DNA of 64,000 bases from Desulfocurvus sp. (GTDB lineage: Bacteria > Desulfobacterota > Desulfovibrionia > Desulfovibrionales > Desulfovibrionaceae), in NCBI GenBank assembly GCA_020692325.1, contig JAIMKR010000002.1, forward strand, positions 144,370-208,369, given 5' to 3'. The position numbers and the translations under genes were made by a program. Of the stretch, positions 52,822-60,427 are shown in pieces; within the stretch, counting starts at the first letter, position 1, and each line of letters opens with the position of its first letter. The notes under the pieces were generated by a model, which saw only the letters and a list, made by a program, of their open reading frames with translations, searched no databases and was not told where the DNA came from.

Positions 52822-53242
52822 CGACGAGGAGCCTTCTTCCGAGGATGAATTGACGCCAAGCGCTCGCCTGGTTCCCTGATCCCGCCGCCACGCGCCAAAA
52901 AACCGGAGACATTCCGTGTGCCCGGCCTTCTCCGATGCGTAAACAGGACGCAAGCGGACGCACACCTTCTTCCCCACGCCTGCCGCACCTGAACCGCATG
53001 TCGCGGTGCCGGTTCCTCGCCATGAGAGGTTGCAGCTTGCTGCGTTGGCGTGAAGGACACGCTCCGCGGGCCAAGGGGCTTTCGGCCCCTTGGAGCCCCA
53101 TTCCATAAAGACGTTCCCCCCTGTTTTTTAATAATGCTCCTTGGAACCACAATTTCCCCGATATGCGGGGGACCGGGGGACGCATGTCCCCCGGCGGGGC
53201 CAGGGGCAGCGCCCCTGATTCCCCCCCAACCAAACATCCCGC
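52822..53242. other. Intergenic region with hairpin repeats
   Basis: This 421-base spacer between queH and the leftward scaffold gene holds one dispersed repeat copy and, at about 53160-53225, GC-rich palindromes (GGGGGAC/GTCCCCC, CAGGGGC/GCCCCTG). Read leftward these could terminate the scaffold transcript. No gene is supported. Confidence 0.6.
53041..53097 (-). repeat. Dispersed hairpin repeat, copy 2
   Basis: Reverse-oriented near-identical copy of the repeat at 45454-45507. The CCAAGGGGCCGAAAGCCCCT hairpin and the trailing GCGGAGCGTGTCCTTCAC are kept. Changes in one arm are matched in the other, so the hairpin is conserved. Confidence 0.85.
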
Positions 53243-54145
53243 CTACGCGCGCGCCCTGGCCGGTTCCTGCTGCGAGGTCCCACCAGGGTAGAGGGCTTCG
53301 AATCCCTCGCGCACCTGCCGCACAAAGTCGTTGTCGCGGCGGGACGGATCGAAGTAGCGCGGGTCGCGCATCATCTCGCGCAAACGCTGAGGGCTGAGGG
53401 CCTGCCCGACGCCGGTCCCGGAGGTTTTGACGACGGATTCGCTGACGAGAGGGGCGACACGGGCGAAGGCCTGGATGACGCTGGCGTCGTCGGCGCCGCC
53501 ATTCTGTTCCAGCCGCTGCATGAGCTCCTTGCCACCGAGGGCGAGAACGGCCTTGCGCGCCGCCTCGAGAACGCCGGCAACAGCCCCACCATGGACCTGC
53601 CGCAACGTGGAGAGCTGACGGTCCCGGACGAGCCGACGATCGTTTTCGCGCTTGGCGTCGGCGTCGCGCGCGCCCTGGATGTTGAGAGGCACGAACCAGG
53701 CGAAAAGACCGGCGACCTGGGCGTTGGAGAGCCCAAGATCGTGCGCCTTGGCGAGAAAAGCATCACGCAGGGACTCGTCGATGGCGAAATCTCCGGGCAT
53801 GTCCAGGTCGGGCAGGCGATAGTCCGCGGGGGAGGCTGGGACGTCGTCGCCAGTGGACTCCCCGCCGGCGAGCAACGTCCCGCTTTTTTTCCCAAGCAAA
53901 CGCTGGGCATGGACCAGGGCCTTGATGGCCTCGTCCTTGCTCGCATACTTGGCCAGGGCGGGGTGGCTGCGCAGGGGCACCTGGACTTCCGCGCCGGAGG
54001 CGTCGCGGCCGGGGGCGGTCCAGTCCTCGGGCAGGGTCCGCCGCCAGTCGTCGGCGGAGGCGTCGGCAATGGCCTGCGCGCCAGCGGCGAGGATGGAGTT
54101 CTGGGGGCTTTTTTTCTGAACGTCGCTGTGTCGGGCATCGGGCAT
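53243..54145 (-). CDS. Podovirus capsid assembly scaffold protein (T7 gp9-like)
   Basis: The 300-residue protein fits the T7-type scaffold (gp9, about 307 residues). It has a disordered acidic N-terminus, a helical centre with KYASKDEAIKALVHAQRLLGKK, DFAIDESLRDAFLAKAHDLGLSNAQVAGLFAWF, a long charged helix, and a C-terminal segment (RDPRYFDPSRRDNDFVRQVREGFEALYPG) that resembles the capsid-contacting end. AAGGAG lies six bases before the ATG. The scaffold guides capsid shell assembly. It stands alone, 35 kb from the portal operon, under the same promoter type, with the frame intact. Confidence 0.8.
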   Translation of the reverse strand: MPDARHSDVQKKSPQNSILAAGAQAIADASADDWRRTLPEDWTAPGRDASGAEVQVPLRSHPALAKYASKDEAIKALVHAQRLLGKKSGTLLAGGESTGDDVPASPADYRLPDLDMPGDFAIDESLRDAFLAKAHDLGLSNAQVAGLFAWFVPLNIQGARDADAKRENDRRLVRDRQLSTLRQVHGGAVAGVLEAARKAVLALGGKELMQRLEQNGGADDASVIQAFARVAPLVSESVVKTSGTGVGQALSPQRLREMMRDPRYFDPSRRDNDFVRQVREGFEALYPGGTSQQEPARARA

Positions 54146-54223
54146 GATTATCTCCTTCTGCTTTGGATGTTCGGACCGCCAGGCCCCGACGCGGCACAGC
54201 GCCGCCGGCCAGCGATCGGCGCA

Positions 54224-54299
54224 AGTATACCCCGGGATTTCCGGCGGGCCGAAAATGGCCCGTTTTCGGCCGGGAAAAAACCGCGAATGGCGTCTTGAC
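54224..54299 (-). promoter_or_regulatory. Shared phage-gene promoter, copy B (scaffold gene)
   Basis: GTCAAGACGCC (54299-54289) is followed after 59 bases by TATACT (54229-54224), 78 bases before the scaffold start. CCGGCC at offset 16-21, CGGG at 27-30, TTTTC at 34-38 and CCCGGGG at 53-59 coincide with copy A position by position. The upstream 11-mer is identical to copy A, although the coding regions are unrelated. Confidence 0.7.
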
Positions 54300-54308
54300 G
54301 AACGACGG

Positions 54309-54683
54309 TCAGTCGCGTGGAGGATCGACGCGCAGCTCCGAGGTGCGCCACAAGTGGGGCGGTGCGAAACCGAGCAGGCGCAGGAATTTGGGCCAACGCG
54401 GATCGGGGTGGTCGCCTTGCTCGGCGCGCAGAGCGACGATACGCGACTTGCCAAGGCGGCGCGCCATGTCGATGAGCTGGCGCACGTCCGCCCGAAGAGA
54501 GCGGACCACACCCGGTCCGAAGCGCAGCACCTCCAGATGCACTTCCAGACTGTCTGGATGTTCGGCCAAGGCCGCGGCGGCGTAGACTCCCCGGTCGTCG
54601 AAGAGTATGAAATGCCGGTAGCGCCCGGGATCGGGCAAATATCTTTGCGAGGCATGGACGTTTTTTGTTGGCGCGCTTACCAC
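54309..54683 (-). CDS. Putative internal virion-like GNAT-fold protein (T7 gp13-like)
   Basis: The 124-residue protein resembles acetyltransferase-fold proteins that podoviruses encode as internal virion protein A (T7 gp13, about 138 residues). The text HFILFDDRGVYAAAALAE, ADVRQLIDMARRLGKSRIVALRAE and WPKFLRLLGFAPPHLWRT follows the GNAT strand-helix order, with the terminal pattern of a residue-rich final strand. It has a GTG start with AAGGAG ten bases upstream. It ends ten bases before the promoter of the scaffold gene. I see no good copy of the shared promoter before it. Identity as a virion protein is inferred from fold and neighbourhood. Confidence 0.55.
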   Translation of the reverse strand: MVSAPTKNVHASQRYLPDPGRYRHFILFDDRGVYAAAALAEHPDSLEVHLEVLRFGPGVVRSLRADVRQLIDMARRLGKSRIVALRAEQGDHPDPRWPKFLRLLGFAPPHLWRTSELRVDPPRD

Positions 54684-54778
54684 TTCGCTTTATCTCCTTG
54701 TTTGAATTTCCTCACAAACCCACTTGCCGCACGAGATATTCAGCTATGGCTCCGACAAAAAAATCCAGGTTTTTTCTG

Positions 54779-54805
54779 TTGCCAACCGGAAACAACGGGT
54801 ATATT
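54779..54805 (+). promoter_or_regulatory. Candidate promoter for the small lipoprotein gene
   Basis: TTGCCA and TATATT are separated by 15 bases, about 195 bases before the lipoprotein start. The spacing is short and the leader long, so this is tentative. Confidence 0.25.
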
Positions 54806-55000
54806 GAGGGGCGCGTGAAGGGTTGGAACCGTCTTGTGCGCGGATGTACCACGCGTCGGGTGCGATTCCGCCTTCATCCTCGGGCCGTCGATCACAACGC
54901 CGCAAGGTTTTGAGTCGATGGCGTGGTGCCCGTTGGGGGCCCCCCGTGGAACGGAATTTCTGTTTTGCGTTGTACCACCACAAATAGAGAGGAAGAGTCC

Positions 55001-55249
55001 ATGAAAAAGCTTTTCGCTGCCATGATCGTCGCTGCTCTCGCTTTCGGTGTTGCCGCTTGCGGCGACAAGAAGGCCGATGAGGCCAAGAAGGACGAGGCTC
55101 CCGCCGCCGCCGCTCCGGCTCCCGCCGCCGCTCCGGCTCCTGATGCCGCCGCTCCGGCTGACGCCTCCGCCAAGCCCGCTGATGGCGCCGCCGCCCCCGC
55201 CCCGGACGCCGCCGCTGCTCCGGCCGCTCCTGACACCAAGAAGCCCTAA
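55001..55249 (+). CDS. Small Ala/Pro-rich lipoprotein
   Basis: The 82-residue product has a lipoprotein signal (MKKLFAAMIVAALAFGVAAC, Cys20). A short Lys/Asp/Glu segment follows, and the rest is low-complexity Ala-Pro-Asp ending in KKP. GAGAGGAAG precedes the ATG and a strong terminator follows. It probably makes a flexible, lipid-anchored surface or periplasmic tether. It lies in the middle of the second phage-like locus but on the opposite strand. Confidence 0.85.
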   Translation: MKKLFAAMIVAALAFGVAACGDKKADEAKKDEAPAAAAPAPAAAPAPDAAAPADASAKPADGAAAPAPDAAAAPAAPDTKKP

Positions 55250-55272
55250 GGCTTTCTCGTTCAGGCAATTCA

Positions 55273-55301
55273 AGGGGGGCCTTCCGGCCCCCCTTTTTTT
55301 T
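55273..55301 (+). terminator. Intrinsic terminator of the small lipoprotein gene
   Basis: GGGGGGCC and GGCCCCCC form a perfect stem with a TTCC loop, followed by eight T residues. It is 23 bases after the stop codon. Confidence 0.92.
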
Positions 55302-55309
55302 CATCCTCG

Positions 55310-55534
55310 CTACCGCGATCCATTCATTCCCCTGCCCTCCGATTCGGCCAACATCCGTCGAATGTGCAGCGCTAGGCTACGGCGCCCCTCGTTGTAGGCC
55401 GCTCGTTGCGGATCGGAATGAAAGCTGCTTTCCCACACGAAGGCCCTGGCCTCAATATCCGCAAGCACGGCTTGACCGGCCTCACCCTCGAACGCCCGCG
55501 CATACTGCCGCTGCAAATCCTCCTGATCGTGCAT
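55310..55534 (-). CDS. Bbp19-like small phage protein
   Basis: The 74-residue protein reads YARAFEGEAGQAVLADIEAR, then a span with SFHSDPQRAAYNEGRRSLAL and a final helix. This is the pattern of the Bbp19-like family that podoviruses and related phages carry in their structural region (a QRVLADL and FREGQRDVVLYI type consensus). AAGGAGG lies eight bases before the ATG at 55534. An open frame continues upstream to 55693 but has no such site and would run through the shared promoter. Third separate phage-like locus in the window. Function unknown. Confidence 0.75.
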   Translation of the reverse strand: MHDQEDLQRQYARAFEGEAGQAVLADIEARAFVWESSFHSDPQRAAYNEGRRSLALHIRRMLAESEGRGMNGSR

Positions 55535-55556
55535 GCCATGTCCCTCCTTCCTCATC

Positions 55557-55632
55557 AGCATAGCATGGGCCGTGAGACCAAGACGAAATTCCCCTTTTCT
55601 GGCCGCGAAAGAGACGAAAATTTCCTCTTGAC
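55557..55632 (-). promoter_or_regulatory. Shared phage-gene promoter, copy C (Bbp19-like gene)
   Basis: GTCAAGAGGAA (55632-55622) is followed after 59 bases by TATGCT (55562-55557), 22 bases before the start codon. CGGCC at offset 17-21, an A run near 24-27, GGG at 28-30 and TTT at 34-36 fall at the same offsets as in copies A and B. The upstream box and the -10 are less conserved, so this copy is the weakest of the three but its spacing is exact. Confidence 0.55.
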
Positions 55633-55798
55633 CGGCACCTTCGAAGTGCGGAACTTCCGCTGGGACCTTGACTTTTTCCTGCGCCACCGCCATTTGTGAA
55701 ATCAGTCACGTTTGCCGGTCTCCCCCATGACGGCCATGCGACGTCGGCTCATCCGACAAGCCACGGTCCCGTTCCCAGAACGCGGCGAAAGGAAGGAC

Positions 55799-58700
55799 AT
55801 GCCCAAGTCCAGCGCATCCCGCGCCGCCGCAGGCGCGCTTTTTCCTACCGACCGTCCAGGCCGGGCGTACTTCGATCGTAAGGATTACGCCTTGCTGCGC
55901 ATTGTGCGCGACGTCATCGACCGGGAGGATGCGCCATCACAAAAGCGTCTGCTCGCGCCCTACATGCACCCCCACGGCATCAAGGAGATGGCCGCCACGC
56001 GCGGCCTGCGCATCGCCTACGCCGTAGTGCACCTTCTGGGATCGCTGGAAACCGGCAAGGCCGAGGACAGGCTCTCGGCCCTGCGCTCGCTGCACGGAGA
56101 GGTGCTGACCACGGCCGAAAGCTGGCTGCGCCGCAACACCGCGCGCGTGCTGGTGCAGCTCATGAAGGACATGGTCCGCACCAACGACCCGCTCGCGCAG
56201 CTCATGTACGCCCACGACTTCCGCGAGGCCTGCTCTGGCAAGCCGCGCATCATCCGCCGGCACCTGGCCCGCTACCACTTGCTGGAAATGCCGGAGAACC
56301 AAAGTCAGCTCACCTTCGACGACCATGTGCACGACGCCAACACAAAGGGCCGCAAATCGAGCACACACCTCGTGCTCGACGCCTGGATCAAGGGCATCAA
56401 GTCGCTCACCGTGGTCTACTACAACTACGTCCCACGCGAGGCGGCGGCAGAACTGCTGGAGGCCGCGCGCGTGCTCGAACTCGACGTGCGCATCGGCATC
56501 GAATTCACCCCACGCTTCCGGGGACGCTTCCTCAAAATCATCTGGGTTCCTGGCGGGTTCACCAATCCATCCGAGTTCTTGGATTTCATCGAGCAACCCG
56601 CCACGGCGGCATTCATGGCCGAGGGACGCATCGTCTCGCGCCATCATCAGCGCTATGTCAACGCGGTATTCGCCCGCTTCAACGCGGTGCACCGCAAAAC
56701 CCTGGCCCGCGACCACGGCCTCCAGCTCCCCGTCCTCTCGGCTCAGGAATTTCAACGGTTCGTCGGCGCAGGCCAGGCCTCGGTGCAGCATCTTGGCAAA
56801 TTCATCCACGAAAAGCTGCTGCCGCTCATGCGCGAACAGGCCGCATTTCTCCGTCACGAACTCGCCTCGGCCAGTCCTCCCGAGCGCACGGAAATCCGCC
56901 AACAGCTTTCGCGCTTGGCGAAGCTGGACTCCGATGAGATCATCGAGCAATTCCTGCGGCCGCGCAAAAATCCCGGTCTGCCAAACCCGGACGTACCGAG
57001 CGACGATCCTGCGGCGCCCGCGCTGCTGCGCCTCACGCCGCAAGAGCTGACCACGCGTCTGCAGGAGATCCACCCGGCCGGGCGCATCACCCTGAGTTTG
57101 GGGAACTTGCGTGTGGAGGAAGTGCTGGAGATCCTCTACGATTGCCGCGGCACGGTGACGCACCTGGAAATCGTGAACATGAAGGACCGGGTGCTGGGGC
57201 GCGACATCGATCGGATGCGCATCAGCGCCCTGCGTGACGCGCTGAATACTTCCAATGTCATCAAACTCAAGCGGCTCATCCGCGACATCATCGAGTCCGT
57301 GCCGACCAAGAGCGTGCGCGAAAAACTGGAGGAAATTCTTTTCGACATCGCCACGCTGCACACCTGCTACCGCAAAAAGCCCCTGGCAGCCTGCGTTGGC
57401 ACCGACTCCACGGGCCAATCAAGTCGGCTGTACGGCATGGGGCTCGTCGTGGAGGACACCCTGCCCTTGCGCGCGCGCCACGCTCTGCGCAAAATGCCCG
57501 AGGCCACGACAAAACGCCTCGACGTGCAGGCCGATGCGAGTCTGCGCGTCACCGAACTGCCCGAGGACGACCGCACACCCGAACGGGGCGTCGTGCACGC
57601 CCTGGCCGCCACCTTCCCCAGCCTGCGCTTTCTGGAGCCACGCCGACGCCGTGTGGAATGGGTCGCCGGCGACTGCCGCCTTACGCCCGGGCGTCCGGGC
57701 AACGTTTCGCTCATGGGCGGCGTGCAACGCGAAAACGGCCCGGAATGCGGCCTCGCACCGGCAACGCCTTCGCCCCGCAAGCCCCGCTGGCTGCTGCCCC
57801 CGCGCTATTTCAACTCCGGGCTCAAAATCGCGCTCAAGATCATCGGGGGCTTCATCCCGGCCGCCCTCACCTTCATCCTCACCAAGGACTGGTGGGTGCT
57901 GGCGTATCTCGGCGCGTTCATCTGGTTCGCCATCACCGGCATCCGCAACATCATCCAGATGGTGGTGGCCACCGGCGGGCTCACGCGGTCCTCGCTTTTG
58001 CGCTGGGACAGCCTCGTCAGCTGGGAACGCCTGGCGGATTCGCTGTTGTACACGGGAATATCCGTGCCGCTGCTGGACTACGTCATCAAAACCGAGCTGC
58101 TCAACCGCGCCTGTTCCATCACCCTCGACAACGCTCCGCTCACCCTCTACACGGTGGTGGCCCTGGCGAACGCCCTCTACATCACCTTCCACAACGTGTT
58201 GCGCGGCCTGCCGCGCGGCACGGCCCTGGGCAACTGGTTCCGCTCCATCGTGTCCATTCCCCTGGCTTTGGCCTACAGCTGGGTCATCGTGCTTTCCCTG
58301 CGCGCGGCAGGCCATGCGGACGCCATTCAACTCGTCGAGCCCTGGGCCGCCATCATCTCCAAACTCGCCTCGGACACGGCCGCCGGCTTCATCGAGGGGT
58401 TCGTGGATCGCGCCCAGGCCTCGCGGCTGCGCCAGCTCGACTACAAAACCAAGCTTGCGCAACTTTTCGACGCCTTTCAGAAGCTGGAGCTGCGCTTCCC
58501 GCAGGAGGATGTGCTGGCGTTGTTGGAGTCCCCCCGTCAGTTTATGCTGACCATGAGCTACGAGGACAAGGGGCTGGAAAACATCATCATCGTCAATGCA
58601 CTGGATTTACTATATTTTTGGATGTACCAACCGCGCGCGCGCTGTGTCATGGCCAAGCTTTTGACCGAAATGAGCGTGGAGGAACGCAAGGTGTTTCTGC

Positions 58701-58915
58701 TTTCGCAGTACGTGCTGCTGCGCGAACGCGAAATCAGCCAGTTGTTCCTGGATGGTCTGGTGGGCAAGAACTTCGCCCGTGCCCTGTCCTTCTATTTGGA
58801 CCATGCCCGCGAATATCTGGAGGACCTCCAGGCGCTGGCCGCCGGCCTTCAAATCGTCGAAGAGGATCGGACGCAGTCCTCGCCGCCGCCTCCGCCCAGC
58901 CCCGCCACGGCATGA
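55799..58915 (+). CDS. Very large membrane protein with PHP-like N-terminal domain
   Basis: The 1,038-residue protein has an N-terminal helical region, then a PHP-phosphoesterase-like part. DDHVHDANTKGRKSSTHLVL and an adjoining strand-helix ending IGIEFTPRFRG resemble metal-binding PHP motifs, with a later RHHQRYVNAV. A middle domain includes LRVEEVLEILYDCRGTVTHLEI. From about residue 700 there are five or six spans (ALKIIGGFIPAALTFILT, WVLAYLGAFIWFAITGI and others), then a helical cytoplasmic C-terminus of 200 residues ending in Pro repeats. AAGGA precedes the ATG at 55799. It diverges from the Bbp19-like gene. I cannot name the family. Confidence 0.75.
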   Translation: MPKSSASRAAAGALFPTDRPGRAYFDRKDYALLRIVRDVIDREDAPSQKRLLAPYMHPHGIKEMAATRGLRIAYAVVHLLGSLETGKAEDRLSALRSLHGEVLTTAESWLRRNTARVLVQLMKDMVRTNDPLAQLMYAHDFREACSGKPRIIRRHLARYHLLEMPENQSQLTFDDHVHDANTKGRKSSTHLVLDAWIKGIKSLTVVYYNYVPREAAAELLEAARVLELDVRIGIEFTPRFRGRFLKIIWVPGGFTNPSEFLDFIEQPATAAFMAEGRIVSRHHQRYVNAVFARFNAVHRKTLARDHGLQLPVLSAQEFQRFVGAGQASVQHLGKFIHEKLLPLMREQAAFLRHELASASPPERTEIRQQLSRLAKLDSDEIIEQFLRPRKNPGLPNPDVPSDDPAAPALLRLTPQELTTRLQEIHPAGRITLSLGNLRVEEVLEILYDCRGTVTHLEIVNMKDRVLGRDIDRMRISALRDALNTSNVIKLKRLIRDIIESVPTKSVREKLEEILFDIATLHTCYRKKPLAACVGTDSTGQSSRLYGMGLVVEDTLPLRARHALRKMPEATTKRLDVQADASLRVTELPEDDRTPERGVVHALAATFPSLRFLEPRRRRVEWVAGDCRLTPGRPGNVSLMGGVQRENGPECGLAPATPSPRKPRWLLPPRYFNSGLKIALKIIGGFIPAALTFILTKDWWVLAYLGAFIWFAITGIRNIIQMVVATGGLTRSSLLRWDSLVSWERLADSLLYTGISVPLLDYVIKTELLNRACSITLDNAPLTLYTVVALANALYITFHNVLRGLPRGTALGNWFRSIVSIPLALAYSWVIVLSLRAAGHADAIQLVEPWAAIISKLASDTAAGFIEGFVDRAQASRLRQLDYKTKLAQLFDAFQKLELRFPQEDVLALLESPRQFMLTMSYEDKGLENIIIVNALDLLYFWMYQPRARCVMAKLLTEMSVEERKVFLLSQYVLLREREISQLFLDGLVGKNFARALSFYLDHAREYLEDLQALAAGLQIVEEDRTQSSPPPPPSPATA

Positions 58916-58947
58916 AAAAAGGCGGCCCGCGATGGACCGCCTTTTCT
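58915..58947. terminator. Bidirectional terminator between the large membrane protein and aroE
   Basis: AAAAGGCGG and CCGCCTTTT form a stem around a 12-base loop, followed by C and TTTT on the plus strand and preceded by A residues for the opposite direction. The genes converge here, so it can serve both. Confidence 0.85.
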
Positions 58948-58974
58948 TTTCCCGAGTGGATCGAACGCCCGGCC

Positions 58975-59814
58975 TTAGCCGCCGGTGAGGGCCATGTCGG
59001 CCATGAGCACCTGCGCGGCGCGACGCGCATCGAGCTTTTTGCCCGTCCACAGCTCGAACTGGGCCAGCCCCTGATGCAGGAACATGGTCAGCCCGGACAC
59101 GCAGCCCACCCCCGCCTCCTGCGCCTCGGCGAGAAGCCGGGTACGCACGGGGTTGTAGACGAAGTCGAACACCAGCCCGACCCCGGCGAAGCCATCCGCC
59201 GGCCAGGGCGATTCGTCCTGATGCTCGCCCTGCATTCCCAGCGGCGTGGTGTTGAGGATGAGCGACCACGCCCTTACGCGCTCGTCCCAGGGCACGGCGC
59301 GCAGGCCGAAGTCCGCCGCGAGCTTTTCGGCTTTTGCGGCCGTGCGATTGGCCACGGCCACATCGGCCACGCCGAGCTCCCGCAAAGCCGCGCACGCGGC
59401 CCTGGCGGCTCCTCCAGCTCCCAGCACCAACGCGCTCTTCAGACCGGATCCCCGACCTTCCAGCGCCTTCACGATGCCGAGCACGTCGGTATTGTCGCCC
59501 AAAAGCGCGCCGTCACGCCAGAACAGGGTATTCACCGCGCCAACGGCCTTGGCCCGGTCGGTCAGACCGTCGAGGTGGCGCATGACCGCCTGCTTGTGCG
59601 GAATGGTCACGCTGACGCCCCGGATATGCCGGGCGCGGACCTCGGCCATGAAGGCCGGCAGCTTGGCCGGCTCCGTGGGCCAGGGGACATAGAGGCCGGT
59701 CAGACCGGCCTCTTTCAACCCCCAGTTATGCAGCAGCGGACTTTTGCTGTGCCCCAGGGGCCAGCCGATGATGCCATACTGCCCCTGGGGCTTTTTCTCT
59801 TGATCGAGCCGCAC
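58975..59814 (-). CDS. aroE: Shikimate dehydrogenase AroE
   Basis: The 279-residue enzyme reduces 3-dehydroshikimate with NADPH in the aromatic amino acid pathway. GIIGWPLGHSKSPLLHN, SVTIPHKQAV (catalytic Lys), GAVNTL, DNTD (catalytic Asp), ALVLGAGGAARA (nucleotide loop), ANRT and NTTPLGM are all present. It has a GTG start four bases after the oxidoreductase gamma gene, so it ends that operon. Confidence 0.96.
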   Translation of the reverse strand: MRLDQEKKPQGQYGIIGWPLGHSKSPLLHNWGLKEAGLTGLYVPWPTEPAKLPAFMAEVRARHIRGVSVTIPHKQAVMRHLDGLTDRAKAVGAVNTLFWRDGALLGDNTDVLGIVKALEGRGSGLKSALVLGAGGAARAACAALRELGVADVAVANRTAAKAEKLAADFGLRAVPWDERVRAWSLILNTTPLGMQGEHQDESPWPADGFAGVGLVFDFVYNPVRTRLLAEAQEAGVGCVSGLTMFLHQGLAQFELWTGKKLDARRAAQVLMADMALTGG

Positions 59815-59818
59815 GCGC

Positions 59819-60427
59819 TTACTTCGCCGTGGCGGACTTTTTGACGGCCGGTTTCTTCGCGGCGACTGGAGCGGCGGCCATCTGCTTTTTGGCGTAGTCC
59901 GCCCCCATGCGCAGGGCCTTGACGTTGATGTCCACGATCTTGGGCTTCATCACCGAGGCCAAGCAGCCCTCCACGGTGGCCAGATTGACCATGCCCGTGG
60001 CCGCCACGTAGGCGCCGAGCATGATGGTGTTCACCGCCCGGGCGTTGCCGAGTTCGTCAGCCAGCTTGTTGGCGGGCACCAGCACGCAGCGCACGCGGCC
60101 GCCCTTCTCCACCAGCTCGGGTTCGACGAGGGAGGAGTTGACGATCTCGAGGCCGCCGTCCACCAACCGTCCCTGGAACTTGTCCAGGCTGGGGCGGTTG
60201 AGGATGATGAGGCTCTTGGGCGAATTGATGAGGGGCGAACCGATCTCCTCGTCGGAGAGCACCACGGTGCAGTTGGCCGTGCCGCCGCGCATCTCCACGC
60301 CGTAGACCGGAATGTAGGTGACGTTCATCTTCTCGCGCATGCCGGCGTAGGCCAGCAGGTTACCGATGAGCAGCACGCCCTGGCCGCCGAAGCCGGCCAT
60401 GATGACATCCATGTAGCGTTTCATCAT
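59819..60427 (-). CDS. 2-oxoacid:acceptor oxidoreductase, gamma subunit
   Basis: The 202-residue subunit has the gamma-domain opening VIMAGFGGQGVLLIGNLLAYAG and YGVEMRGGTANC. It completes the four-subunit ferredoxin oxidoreductase. A Lys/Ala-rich tail (AAPVAAKKPAVKKSATAK) extends beyond the usual end. It overlaps the beta gene by four bases (ATGA). Confidence 0.95.
   Translation of the reverse strand: MMKRYMDVIMAGFGGQGVLLIGNLLAYAGMREKMNVTYIPVYGVEMRGGTANCTVVLSDEEIGSPLINSPKSLIILNRPSLDKFQGRLVDGGLEIVNSSLVEPELVEKGGRVRCVLVPANKLADELGNARAVNTIMLGAYVAATGMVNLATVEGCLASVMKPKIVDINVKALRMGADYAKKQMAAAPVAAKKPAVKKSATAK

Noticed and set aside
53243-54145. Scaffold gene reading further upstream to about 54655
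   Set aside because: The longer frame has no ribosome binding site, runs through promoter copy B and overlaps the gp13-like gene. AAGGAG directly before 54145 fixes the start.
54684-54930. Fourth copy of the shared phage promoter upstream of the gp13/GNAT-like gene
   Set aside because: A weak CTCAAAACC followed by CGGCC at the right offset exists, but the GGG, TTTTC and -10 blocks do not match, so it is probably chance.
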